A DNA stretch of 18,204 nt. It comes from Candidatus Zixiibacteriota bacterium (GTDB lineage Bacteria; Zixibacteria; MSB-5A5; GN15; FEB-12). The first letter of the stretch is position 1. Every line of letters begins with the position of its first letter. The DNA lies in NCBI GenBank assembly GCA_030591625.1, contig JAUVAR010000016.1, positions 1 through 18,204 on the forward strand, read 5' to 3'. This document shows, piece by piece, positions 8,151 through 15,413 of this stretch. The notes beneath the pieces were generated by a model. That model had not been told where the DNA came from. It worked only from the letters and a program-made list of their open reading frames with translations, and ran no database searches. A program made the translations under genes and the position numbers.

Positions 8151-9020
8151 TTAGTCGACAGTCTGTGTCAAAGTCACTTCGTTGCCGGAAATCATATCTT
8201 CCGCAGCGATATCATTGCGACCTTTATTGGTGATATACAGCTCAATCTGGAATGGCTTCTTGAAATCATTTCCCTTAAGAGGGAGATTCAAGCGACGACG
8301 AATATCATGATAAACAGCCAGTTGAGTTGCTGTCTTGCTGATTTCATTGTTGTTGGCATCCAGAAGACGGCAATGCAGCATACCAATATATGACGCAGTT
8401 CCTTTACTGGAGATATCAACCATCACTTCGACATTCTCTGGCGTCGGAGTAGCTTGCAAATCAGTAACTTCTATCTGGGAGACAAGTTCACCCTGACGGA
8501 ATTTCAACATGATAGCAGTTTGCATAACCATGTTTAGTCTGGTTGTGATTGCATTCTCGTCGGTTGCTGATGGTATCTCTGTTTCTGCTGCTCTTGCACG
8601 AACAATAACACGTGCCCAATATTCACCATCGGGGATTTCCTTAGGTGGTGAAGCAACAAATCTGATGATTTGAGTTGCATTCGGTTCAACGTTCATTTTA
8701 CGTGGAAATGCTTTGAGCCATCCAAGAGCTGAATTTGGATCAGTACTTATAGAGTCATTAAGGTTTACTCGAATATTACCAAGTGAATCTGATTCGGGAA
8801 GCCCAAACGAAAATCTTACTGTTACTTCCTGCTTGGTGTCGGTCGGATTCTGAACAGTCATTCGACCTGTCCGGGAACGATTGGAGAGGAAAATTACAGT
8901 CGGTGATACAAGTACTCCGGCCATAACATCAGAGAGTGAGAAAATAACTATAAGGGCAGACAGCAAGATGCCCTTGAACGGCCAATTATGGCGGCAAGGG
9001 TTGTGGTCAATCTTTTTCAT
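8151..9020 (-). CDS. PapD-like periplasmic fimbrial chaperone
   Basis: A 289-residue exported protein: signal peptide with hydrophobic segment 17-30, likely cleaved after VMA (34). The first Ig-like domain starts VLVSPTVIFLSNRSRTGRM, the usual first strands of PapD-like chaperones, then VQNPTDTKQEVTVRFSF. The stretch FPRKMNVEPNATQIIRF (105-121) matches the 'P-r-vtl.pg..q.vR' G1-strand region that lends a strand to subunits, and PKEIPDGEYWARVIVRA (126-142) matches the 'dlpdGEYR' motif common in archaic/alpha-type chaperones. The rest would be the second Ig-like domain. Predicted role: hold DUF4402 subunits in the periplasm and deliver them to the usher encoded 46 nt downstream. It is somewhat longer than classical chaperones (about 220-250). 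The start has an AGGA about 11 nt upstream. Confidence 0.82.
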   Translation of the reverse strand: MKKIDHNPCRHNWPFKGILLSALIVIFSLSDVMAGVLVSPTVIFLSNRSRTGRMTVQNPTDTKQEVTVRFSFGLPESDSLGNIRVNLNDSISTDPNSALGWLKAFPRKMNVEPNATQIIRFVASPPKEIPDGEYWARVIVRARAAETEIPSATDENAITTRLNMVMQTAIMLKFRQGELVSQIEVTDLQATPTPENVEVMVDISSKGTASYIGMLHCRLLDANNNEISKTATQLAVYHDIRRRLNLPLKGNDFKKPFQIELYITNKGRNDIAAEDMISGNEVTLTQTVD

Positions 9021-9041
9021 TTTTTATTCATCCTATGTTAT

Positions 9042-9097
9042 GTTAGCAAAATATCTTCACGGACCCGGCAATCCTTGCAGGCTCCGTGAAGACTAAC
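9042..9097 (-). terminator. Long intercistronic hairpin between pilin and chaperone genes
   Basis: A perfect 10-bp stem, TCTTCACGGA (9054-9063) with TCCGTGAAGA (9083-9092), encloses a second stem GCAA/TTGC and a CC/GG pair. GTTAG (9042-9046) and CTAAC (9093-9097) extend it outside a bulge. On the minus strand it is followed only by ATATTTTG, a weak U-tract. It probably acts as a leaky terminator or 3' stabiliser, letting the upstream pilin be made in excess over chaperone and usher. Confidence 0.65.
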
Positions 9098-9124
9098 TTT
9101 TAGCTTAATTAGCTATACTTCTAA

Positions 9125-9673
9125 TTAGGTGCCATTATAGGCTACGGTCAATATAATGTCGGCCGTATATGCACCTGCTGCCTGGTCAACTGATGGTATT
9201 ACACCACCACCCAGGAAGATATTTGTTGTTCCGCCACCACCAACTGCAGTAGCAGCTGGAATGTTGTGTGGATCAGTATTCTGCCAGCCTGTTCCAAATG
9301 AAGTTGGATCGACATTACCGGTGGAGTCAACCGATGCATCAGTAGATGAGAAGGAAACGACCATACGATCATCGCCAGTAGAAGTTGAAAGATAATCCGG
9401 CAATTGCATGTAGCAGGATACTCCTGAAATGCCTTGACCAGTTATCAGGAAACGTCCAGCAGCAGCCAAGTTGTTGGCGATTGATGTAGGCACGCCCTGA
9501 TAAACTGTTCCAAAAGCCAAAGCAGATGGAGCAGTAACTACTAGTGCAGCCTGCACTGTTGCAGTAGCCGAACCGTTGGCAACATCCTGAGCCATTACTG
9601 CAGAGTAGGAAACCAGCAGTATGACAAGGATCGTGACCAGCGATAATGTTTTCGTCCTTGAGTTATAAAACAT
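9125..9673 (-). CDS. DUF4402-type fibre subunit (pilin), copy 1
   Basis: A 182-residue secreted beta-sandwich subunit. ATG at 9673 is preferred: AAGGGG lies 8 nt upstream and the product begins with a normal signal peptide (core 11-26, cleavage after VMA at 28). A GTG at 9706 would add 11 residues and has no ribosome site. The mature chain starts with an alternating small/hydrophobic strand (GSATATVQAALVVTA), then LAFGTVYQG, an FLITGQG strand, MQLPDYL, and ends GAYTADIILTVAYNGT, the DUF4402 pattern with an alternating final strand and near-terminal Tyr. From the mature Gln to the first Phe-Gly is 26 residues. A single Cys sits in VSCYMQ, so there is no intramolecular disulfide. It is very similar to the next gene upstream, a tandem duplicate. 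It is expected to polymerise into a surface fibre through chaperone and usher. Confidence 0.82.
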   Translation of the reverse strand: MFYNSRTKTLSLVTILVILLVSYSAVMAQDVANGSATATVQAALVVTAPSALAFGTVYQGVPTSIANNLAAAGRFLITGQGISGVSCYMQLPDYLSTSTGDDRMVVSFSSTDASVDSTGNVDPTSFGTGWQNTDPHNIPAATAVGGGGTTNIFLGGGVIPSVDQAAGAYTADIILTVAYNGT

Positions 9674-9735
9674 CCTTAAACCCCTTCGGCAAAACCTTTG
9701 TTTCACCTGTATGTTTAGTACTATTATTTATTATG

Positions 9736-10296
9736 TTAAGAGCCATTATATGCTACTGTTAAAATTATATCAGCCGTATAGGCACCTGCTGCCTGATCGA
9801 CTGATGGAATAACCTTACCACCCAGGAATATCGCACTCTGGTTTTGTCCAACTGTGCCAACTGTGGCAGCTGATGGGAAAGTATGGGGGTTAGTGTTCTG
9901 CCAACCTGAACCGAAACTTGCAGGATCAACGTTATTGGTCGAATCCATTGATGCATCGGAAGTGCTGAATGAAACAACCATACGATCATCGCCAGTTGAT
10001 GTATTCAGGTAGTCAGGAAGCTGCATGTAAACAGATACTCCAGCTCCACCCTGTCCTGCAATTGTGTAAATTCCAGCCGATGCATTATTATTTGCGATTG
10101 ACTTGGGAATACCCTGGTAAACAGTTCCGAAGGCGAGCGCCGCTGTTGCGGTTACAGCTAAAACAGCCTGAACTGTCGCTGTAGCAGATCCAACTGCAAC
10201 GTCCTGAGCCAGAACACCAGACGAACCAACAAGAATAACCAGGACGGCTACTAATGCGAATCGTACAACCATTAATGGTGTTGATAGCTTGCTCAT
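9736..10296 (-). CDS. DUF4402-type fibre subunit (pilin), copy 2
   Basis: A 186-residue secreted subunit closely matching the gene immediately downstream, e.g. YMQLPDYL, STGDDRMVVSFS and VIPSVDQAAGAYTADIILTV are shared or nearly so. ATG at 10296 is chosen because GGAG lies about 8 nt upstream; the TTG at 10308 would add four residues ahead of the signal peptide and would place that GGAG inside the coding region. Cleavage is predicted after VLA. The alternating strand GSATATVQAVLAVTA starts the mature chain (26 residues from Gln to the first Phe-Gly). It lacks the single Cys of its neighbour. It follows a strong terminator and about 300 nt of non-coding DNA, so it probably heads its own transcript with copy 1, and the pair are candidates for the major fibre subunits. 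Confidence 0.82.
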   Translation of the reverse strand: MSKLSTPLMVVRFALVAVLVILVGSSGVLAQDVAVGSATATVQAVLAVTATAALAFGTVYQGIPKSIANNNASAGIYTIAGQGGAGVSVYMQLPDYLNTSTGDDRMVVSFSTSDASMDSTNNVDPASFGSGWQNTNPHTFPSAATVGTVGQNQSAIFLGGKVIPSVDQAAGAYTADIILTVAYNGS

Positions 10297-10608
10297 GTTT
10301 ATCTCCAATATGTGCAGAGCACTTGAAGTGACCCCGCTAATTCAAATGTTTATTCACTTTCGTGTTACTTGTATAATCGTCATACAGTGCAAAATCTTAA
10401 CACCTGAAACATGATTAATAGGATTTTTCCAACTCAATATGCCAATGCTCCAATAGAGTGCGGTCGAGCTGATCTGAGATAATTAAAATTCAGATATCAG
10501 CAGGCTTTCGCGATATGCTTAACTCTATGCGGGTCAGGATATTAGACATAAAAAAGCGAGAAGCTTTTGGCTCCTCGCTATATACTACTATATATAAGGA
10601 CCTGAAAA
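10297..10608. promoter_or_regulatory. Non-coding regulatory gap between pilin genes
   Basis: About 312 nt without a credible gene. Its right part holds a minus-strand terminator. An imperfect inverted repeat, CTGATCTGA (10469-10477) with TCAGATATCAG (10490-10500), and a small palindrome CACTTGAAGTG just upstream of the pilin ribosome site are also present. A promoter for the downstream pilin pair must lie here if the terminator is efficient, but I could not pick -35/-10 boxes with confidence. Confidence 0.45.
10550..10579 (-). terminator. Rho-independent terminator after pilin copy 3
   Basis: AGCGAG (10555-10560) pairs with CTCGCT (10574-10579) and, past one A/C mismatch, AGC (10562-10564) pairs with GCT (10570-10572) around a TTTTG loop. 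On the minus strand the stem is followed immediately by six U residues (A-run 10550-10555 on plus). It lies 30 nt beyond the stop codon of the upstream pilin, the classical arrangement. Confidence 0.88.
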
Positions 10609-11175
10609 TCAGGTTCCATTGTATGCGACAGTTAAGATAATATCGGCTGTATATGCACCAGCTTTTTGGTCAACTGAAGGTGTGACTTTGCCACCAAGAT
10701 AAATATTAGTCTGTCCGGCTGCACCTACTACAGTTGCGAGTGCGCCCAGGTTGGCGGGATTCTGATTAATCCATCCATCGGCACCAACTGCGGTTGCAGG
10801 TGTAGCAACTGTCGAATCGACGGTCGCATCTGTTGGAGAAAAAGCGATCACCATACGGTCAGAGCCATCGGCGAGAGCCATATAGGCAGGCAAAGCCATA
10901 TAGGCTGAAATACCTGCAGATCCTTGTCCTACGATAGAGAACTGTCCTGAATTTGCATCGACATTATTTGCAACTGTTTTGGATACACCCTGCATAACGT
11001 TTCCGAAAATAAGGGAGTTGACTGCTGTGACAACTAAAGCAGCTTGTACTGTAGCTGTTGCAGAACCGTTGGCTACATCCTGCGCTGAGGTCGGCTGAGC
11101 GACCAGAGTCAGAAGCAACACCAGAATCAGTCTTAACGGAGTATTAAGCTGTCTGTGTTTTTGGTTACCGTTCAT
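10609..11175 (-). CDS. DUF4402-type fibre subunit (pilin), copy 3
   Basis: A 188-residue secreted subunit. ATG at 11175 is preferred because GGAG lies about 7 nt upstream, the same leader layout as copy 2; an ATG at 11187 would add four residues. The signal peptide (hydrophobic LRLILVLLLTLVA) is cut after TSA. The mature start QDVANGSATATVQAALVVTA is the same as in copy 1, and the C-terminal strand AGAYTADIILTVAYNG is identical to copies 1 and 2, while the middle (AYMALPAYMALADGSDRMV, VGADGWINQNPAN) has diverged. The gene is bracketed by hairpins upstream and by a strong terminator downstream, so its dosage can differ from the other subunits. It may be a minor fibre subunit or an alternative major one. 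Confidence 0.82.
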   Translation of the reverse strand: MNGNQKHRQLNTPLRLILVLLLTLVAQPTSAQDVANGSATATVQAALVVTAVNSLIFGNVMQGVSKTVANNVDANSGQFSIVGQGSAGISAYMALPAYMALADGSDRMVIAFSPTDATVDSTVATPATAVGADGWINQNPANLGALATVVGAAGQTNIYLGGKVTPSVDQKAGAYTADIILTVAYNGT

Positions 11176-11288
11176 TGTTTGCTCCATATATGTTCTGTTT
11201 ATCTTTTGACATAATATTATCTTATCTATATCCAGTATTCGCCCTGATGTACGAAGCGGTTAATCGATATAGCTCAATAATGGGACTG

Positions 11289-11335
11289 AAATCAGCAATC
11301 TGATTTAAGAATGAACAAACAGAGGGGAGATCCCC
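11289..11335 (-). terminator. Two tandem hairpins after the short subunit gene
   Basis: GGGG/CCCC around AGAT (11324-11335) lies just past the stop codon and is followed on the minus strand by a U-rich stretch TCTGTTTGTTC. Next comes a perfect 7-bp stem, AAATCAG (11289-11295) with CTGATTT (11300-11306), around a 4-nt loop. Neither has an ideal U-tract; partial termination or transcript processing is the likely role. Confidence 0.4.
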
Positions 11336-11338
11336 ATA

Positions 11339-11812
11339 TTAGTTTCCGGTATATGAAACAGTAATCGTCACAATAGCGGTATAGGCACCTGGTGGCTGAC
11401 CCATCTGGGGGATTAGCATACCACCGAGCCAGACAGTTAACCCACTCGATCCGATCCGGTAATTGATAGTTTGCCATGGGTCTAAATCATCGGCTCCGGG
11501 TGTACTTTGACTGGGTGATGCACTCGAATCAAGAGCACAATCAGTCTCTAAGAAGACTGTCCTCATTGTGAAACCGGAACCAGCCAGATATTTGGGGAGA
11601 TCAAAATCTATAGCTACTTCATCACCTGCCGTTCCGGTAATGAAAAACTCGGCTGCACCTCCGGCCGTTGCTTTGTCCACAGCTTTGGGGATACCGGGGA
11701 AGACATTGCCAAAAACAAGATTATTGTTGGCTGTTACAAGCTGCGCCGAAGCATTACCGCCTGTTAGGATTAGCAAAATCACTGCTAAATAGATTATCAG
11801 ATGCCTGTTCAT
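11339..11812 (-). CDS. Short DUF4402-type subunit lacking the N-terminal extension (possible tip subunit)
   Basis: A 157-residue secreted protein. The signal peptide (IIYLAVILLILTGG) is cleaved after SA at 23. The body follows the pilin pattern: LVFGNVFPGIPKAV, EFFITGTAGDE, DFDLPKYLAG, VWLGGMLIPQMGQ and the final strand GAYTAIVTITVSYTGN. However, the mature chain begins directly at QLVTANNNLVFG: only 11 residues precede the first Phe-Gly dipeptide's end, against 26 in the four other subunits, so the alternating GSATATVQAA-like segment is absent. If that segment is the donor strand, as in other chaperone-usher pili, this subunit could accept but not donate a strand, which suits a fibre-tip or terminal position. 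No good Shine-Dalgarno precedes the ATG; the upstream gene ends 53 nt away and coupling is possible. Confidence 0.78.
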   Translation of the reverse strand: MNRHLIIYLAVILLILTGGNASAQLVTANNNLVFGNVFPGIPKAVDKATAGGAAEFFITGTAGDEVAIDFDLPKYLAGSGFTMRTVFLETDCALDSSASPSQSTPGADDLDPWQTINYRIGSSGLTVWLGGMLIPQMGQPPGAYTAIVTITVSYTGN

Positions 11813-11865
11813 ATAGAAATGATAAAGCTATTGGAGCCCCCAGGTCAACTTCAATTATACTAACT

Positions 11866-12300
11866 TTAGATATCTGCCGGAATGACCGTAACTACCAACT
11901 CGCTTGTTTCTAATGGCAAAGCTGCGCGAATATCATTAATAAGAATAATTGCGCGACCTTCTTCGTACTTGATATTTAGTTTGCCCGGCTGGTTTAATTG
12001 AGAAAGAATAGTCTGAGTTTGGAATCTGTCTGTCTTGAGATTGAGAATCATACTGCTTCCTTTGGGAAGATTGAAAGCGAGTGATTCAGCCAGTTTTAGA
12101 TGCATCATATTAGATTCAGAGGTAGCCAGATTTTGGGCAGGGCGACGGGGGAGAGTTGTTATACCGGCAGGATTTATAACTGTGGCAGTTGCCTGGATTG
12201 AACCGGATTTGCTAATGGTTTTGGTATCTGCCGAAACAGTTGTCACTATTAATAGTAGTGTAGAGCTTATAATAATGTAAAGAGCAAGTCTGTTTAGCAT
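11866..12300 (-). CDS. Small secreted protein with pilin-like N-terminal strand, function unknown
   Basis: A 144-residue exported protein: signal peptide with core 7-21, cleaved near VSA (24). The mature start has SGSIQATATVINPAGI, which strongly resembles the N-terminal strand of the pilin encoded at 15414-15941 (ATIQATANV), and the chain ends ELVVTVIPADI, an alternating strand like the last strand of pilins. The middle (residues 50-130) does not show the Phe-Gly, ITG or LPxYL motifs of DUF4402, so it is not an obvious member. It has no Cys and no membrane anchor besides the signal. A promoter with a perfect TTGACA and an AAGGA ribosome site precede it, and it is first in the cluster with the short subunit and pilins. 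It may be a minor, adaptor or base subunit, but this is inference. Confidence 0.7.
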   Translation of the reverse strand: MLNRLALYIIISSTLLLIVTTVSADTKTISKSGSIQATATVINPAGITTLPRRPAQNLATSESNMMHLKLAESLAFNLPKGSSMILNLKTDRFQTQTILSQLNQPGKLNIKYEEGRAIILINDIRAALPLETSELVVTVIPADI

Positions 12301-12336
12301 TTTGGTCCTTGTGAGCAGGTTTGTGGGTACTCTTTA

Positions 12337-12364
12337 AAGATAACTTAAAACCCGAATCTGTCAA
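12337..12364 (-). promoter_or_regulatory. Predicted sigma70-type promoter for the fibre subunit cluster
   Basis: On the minus strand a perfect TTGACA (12364-12359) is followed after 16 nt by TATCTT (12342-12337, four of six matches to TATAAT). Transcription would begin about 30 nt before the ATG at 12300, with AAGGA in the leader as the ribosome site. No strong hairpin separates it from the upstream kinase gene, so read-through from there is also possible. Confidence 0.5.
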
Positions 12365-12438
12365 GATGGTATTGGACTTCTGAAAGTAAAGACCGTATCT
12401 GTTTTGCTGACGGCAGTCAATAGCTAAGATAGCTTTGT

Positions 12439-15108
12439 CTATTGTTGTTTTGAATAAGTAGTGTCGTACTTTTCCAGGAGGGCTTCAAAGCGTGGTTGGT
12501 TGCGAATGGAGTTGAATCCCGGATGCAGTTTTACGAAAGAAATGTTCAAGTGTGATGGTATCGACAGAAGGGTGTCAATATAATCTATCGAAGTGTTGAA
12601 TTCTCCTATCATCATATTTACAATACTAAGGTCCCTTAGTAGAATTGTGCCAGAATATGCATCCTTTGTTCGTGGCAATAATTCAACAGCTTCTTCTTCA
12701 AGTTTGATGGCATCCACATTACGACCTAAACCAGCATACGCTTTGGCCAGGGTCATTTTTATATCTGGATAATGTCCCAAAACCGAATCAGTTTTAATAG
12801 CTTTTTCCAAACAGATGCTGACAGAATCATAATACGATTTACCAATAATTGAATCACCAGCCATTGAGTATATTGTAGCATAATGGATGTAATAGTTGCC
12901 ACTATCTTTTGCTGTTCTGATAGTGTCGATACTTCGCGCTTCTCTTTGAAGAGCAGATTCAAAATCTCCAACAGATACATCATAATGCCAGAATAAGTAT
13001 GGTATATTCGATCGGCTTAGACGTGTTTCTGCTTCAGCTACCACTACTCTCGCACTGGCAGTGTCTCCCATATGAAGGCCGAGTGTCATAACTTTGAGTC
13101 CCCAAGCCATTGAGAAGTTTGGGTTTATATCAATAACCTGATTACACACCTCCACAACTTCCTGATATTTTCCTAAGGTGCCACAGACTTGAGCATAGTT
13201 GAAAGGTTTCATTGCAGAAGTAGGGTCAAGCTTCATGCTTTTTCTGAGAAGATCGTATGCTTCTATCCACTTCCCTTGTCGCCTCTTTACATAGCCAACA
13301 GCTGCGAGTAAATCACTATTATTTGGCTGATTTTTAAGAGCAATATTGAATTCCTCAAGTGCCTGCTCGTAGTCTCTGCTACCGTAATAGTGATAATAAC
13401 CGAGTGCGAGATGACCTTCTGCCAAATCCGGGGCAAGCTCAAGAGCTTTTTCAGCGCAGGTTCTGGCTGACTCAATCCGTTCGGGAGTCTGATCGATTGC
13501 TATCCAGTAAATATGGGAATGCAAGTGTGACAAATCCGCGTATGCCAGCGCAAAGGAGGAATCAAGTTCAATTGCCTTCTCAAACATCTCTTCAGCCCGT
13601 AGTTCTGATTCATCTCGGTTAACAAAGTCACGACCTTTGAGATAATAATCATATGCTTTCATATTCTCTGTAGGCCAACTCGAGATGGCCGATTGTTCTG
13701 AACCGAGCAATGTTACATGCAGGGCTTCAGCAATCTGCGCCGCAATATCAGACTGAATGACGAAAACCTGAGTAAGGGATCGCTCGTAGTTATCAGCCCA
13801 TAAATGTCTATCTTCAGAGACTTCAATCAACTGAGGAGTAATTCGAATTCTATCGACTTCACCAGCTTTGTCCCACCTGATAGTTCCCTCCAGAATGTAG
13901 TCTACACCGAGTTCACTACCGATCTCCCGGAGGCTTTTACTGGCACCCTTATACCGCATTGCGCTGGTACGCGAAATGACTCCGAGTCCCTTAAGTTTGG
14001 CCAGTCGAGAAGTGATTTCGTCTGTTATGCCATCTGCAAAATACTCATCTTCTGGATCGCCAAGATTTTCAAACGGTAGAACAGCCAGCATCTTTCGCTC
14101 TTGAGTAGCAGGGTTCATTTGTGCAGAATTGTCAGCAGGCCAAAACTTGATTCCGCCTACAACGAGGGCTGCAACGATAACAAGACCGGTTATTGCAAAA
14201 GGCCAACTATTTTTCTTTGTTGGTGCTATGATTATTGAACTCTGAGTTGGAGTGATCAAACGTTTGAGATCGCTGAGGGCACCATCGGCATGTTGGTAAC
14301 GAAGGGTGGGATCTTTTTCCAACAATTTAGAGACTGTGCGTTGGAGTTCATCGGGGATGTCTGATTTGTATCGGGCTAATGGTTCCGGATTCTCCAGGGT
14401 GATAGCCTTCAAGGTTGCTGCATCATTATCTTTCTCAAACGGGGTGCGGCCTGAGATCAGCTCGTACAGAACAACTCCAAGTGAGAACAAATCTGAACGA
14501 TGATCCACCCCCTGTCCTTGAATGTGCTCAGGAGACATGTACCGTACAGTTCCAAGTGTAGAACCGGTTTTAGTGAGATGTTCTCCACCCTGAATTGCTG
14601 CTAATCCGAAATCAAGTATCTTTGGTCGCCCGTAAGCATCGATTACGATATTGGAAGGTTTTATATCACGATGAAAAACTTTCTTATCATGAGCGGCGCT
14701 CAAGCCGTCACATATCTGTATTGCCAACTCGATTATCCTGTCAACCCCCAGCTCTTTCCCTCTGGCCAGTTCGCTCAGCGATTGACCCTCGACCAACTCC
14801 ATAGCAAAGAACGGTCGTCCACTATGCTCAGCAACTTCGTGTATCGTAACTATGTTCGGATGATTCAACTTGGCTACTGCTTGTGCTTCACGCTTGAAAC
14901 GCTTGCGACAGTCCTCGTCCTGACAGAGATGGGGAGGGAGAAACTTTAAGGCAACCTTGCGATCAAGCTCTGTATCTTCTGCCAGATAAACATCACCCAT
15001 TCCACCGGCACCGATTTTCTCGATAATCCGATAATGCGATACCATCGTCCCTTTGATTAGGACGACATGGGTCTTGGTCCGATCATTCTGTGATTCATCT
15101 GCTGACAT
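12439..15108 (-). CDS. Membrane Ser/Thr protein kinase with TolB-like and TPR domains
   Basis: An 889-residue protein. An active Hanks-type kinase domain lies at about 26-285: glycine loop GAGGMG (33-38), Lys55 in VALK, Glu74, HRDIKPSN (146-153), DFG (166-168) and SPE (192-194) are all intact. One transmembrane helix spans about 303-322. A TolB/adenylate-cyclase-associated-like module follows (340-470, LAVLPFENLG ... YFADGITDEI), then TPR-rich helices (about 485-760, e.g. AEEMFEKAIELDSSFALAYADL), and a less regular helical tail. The kinase is cytoplasmic, so the TolB/TPR part should be extracytoplasmic. The family is common in FCB, acidobacterial and related genomes as multi-copy signalling proteins of unknown ligand. 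It sits between fibre genes on the same strand; a regulatory link to them is only suggested. A GAGG lies 9 nt before the ATG. Confidence 0.93.
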   Translation of the reverse strand: MSADESQNDRTKTHVVLIKGTMVSHYRIIEKIGAGGMGDVYLAEDTELDRKVALKFLPPHLCQDEDCRKRFKREAQAVAKLNHPNIVTIHEVAEHSGRPFFAMELVEGQSLSELARGKELGVDRIIELAIQICDGLSAAHDKKVFHRDIKPSNIVIDAYGRPKILDFGLAAIQGGEHLTKTGSTLGTVRYMSPEHIQGQGVDHRSDLFSLGVVLYELISGRTPFEKDNDAATLKAITLENPEPLARYKSDIPDELQRTVSKLLEKDPTLRYQHADGALSDLKRLITPTQSSIIIAPTKKNSWPFAITGLVIVAALVVGGIKFWPADNSAQMNPATQERKMLAVLPFENLGDPEDEYFADGITDEITSRLAKLKGLGVISRTSAMRYKGASKSLREIGSELGVDYILEGTIRWDKAGEVDRIRITPQLIEVSEDRHLWADNYERSLTQVFVIQSDIAAQIAEALHVTLLGSEQSAISSWPTENMKAYDYYLKGRDFVNRDESELRAEEMFEKAIELDSSFALAYADLSHLHSHIYWIAIDQTPERIESARTCAEKALELAPDLAEGHLALGYYHYYGSRDYEQALEEFNIALKNQPNNSDLLAAVGYVKRRQGKWIEAYDLLRKSMKLDPTSAMKPFNYAQVCGTLGKYQEVVEVCNQVIDINPNFSMAWGLKVMTLGLHMGDTASARVVVAEAETRLSRSNIPYLFWHYDVSVGDFESALQREARSIDTIRTAKDSGNYYIHYATIYSMAGDSIIGKSYYDSVSICLEKAIKTDSVLGHYPDIKMTLAKAYAGLGRNVDAIKLEEEAVELLPRTKDAYSGTILLRDLSIVNMMIGEFNTSIDYIDTLLSIPSHLNISFVKLHPGFNSIRNQPRFEALLEKYDTTYSKQQ

Positions 15109-15413
15109 AAGCTAGAACCTCGTAAGATTTACTTTGCCTGTCCAAGATGTCGATTAGTCTTAAGGTAGGTTTGGAAGCCATGAAAGCAAACAAAAATGTT
15201 GTGTGTTGAAGCGATGTGATTGGTCTGGATGTTCCATGCGGGTGAGAGAGGTCTGAAGTTGATCTCATTTATGCCGTTTTTTATCACTCCAATAACGCAG
15301 AAAGCTTGCAGGACGCTATGCGTTTTGCAGGGAAAAAAAGTCAGGCTAATTATTTATATTAGCCACAATTTGGTTGTTACCCGAATGAGACAATCTCTCC
15401 GTCGGGCTTGATT
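15109..15413. other. Non-coding gap between pilin and kinase genes
   Basis: About 305 nt without a supported gene. Its right third holds two hairpins that end the upstream pilin transcript; the remainder (15109-15330) would contain the kinase promoter, but no convincing -35/-10 pair was found. A small reading frame on the plus strand here lacks a ribosome site and recognisable content. Confidence 0.45.
15333..15406 (-). terminator. Tandem hairpins and terminator after the solitary pilin gene
   Basis: Just past the stop codon, CCCGA (15380-15384) pairs with TCGGG (15402-15406) and GAGA with TCTC inside it. Further on, GGCTAAT (15344-15350) pairs with ATTAGCC (15358-15364) around a 7-nt loop, and after four bases the minus strand has seven U residues (A-run 15333-15339). 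The second element is a plausible rho-independent terminator, separating this pilin from the kinase gene. Confidence 0.65.

Noticed and set aside
9674..9706. GTG start at 9706 for pilin copy 1
   Set aside because: No ribosome site precedes it, and it places a basic, Cys-containing stretch ahead of a complete signal peptide.
15220..15411. Small plus-strand reading frame in the gap between kinase and pilin genes
   Set aside because: It runs through the terminator hairpins of the opposite strand and encodes a low-credibility sequence without a ribosome site.
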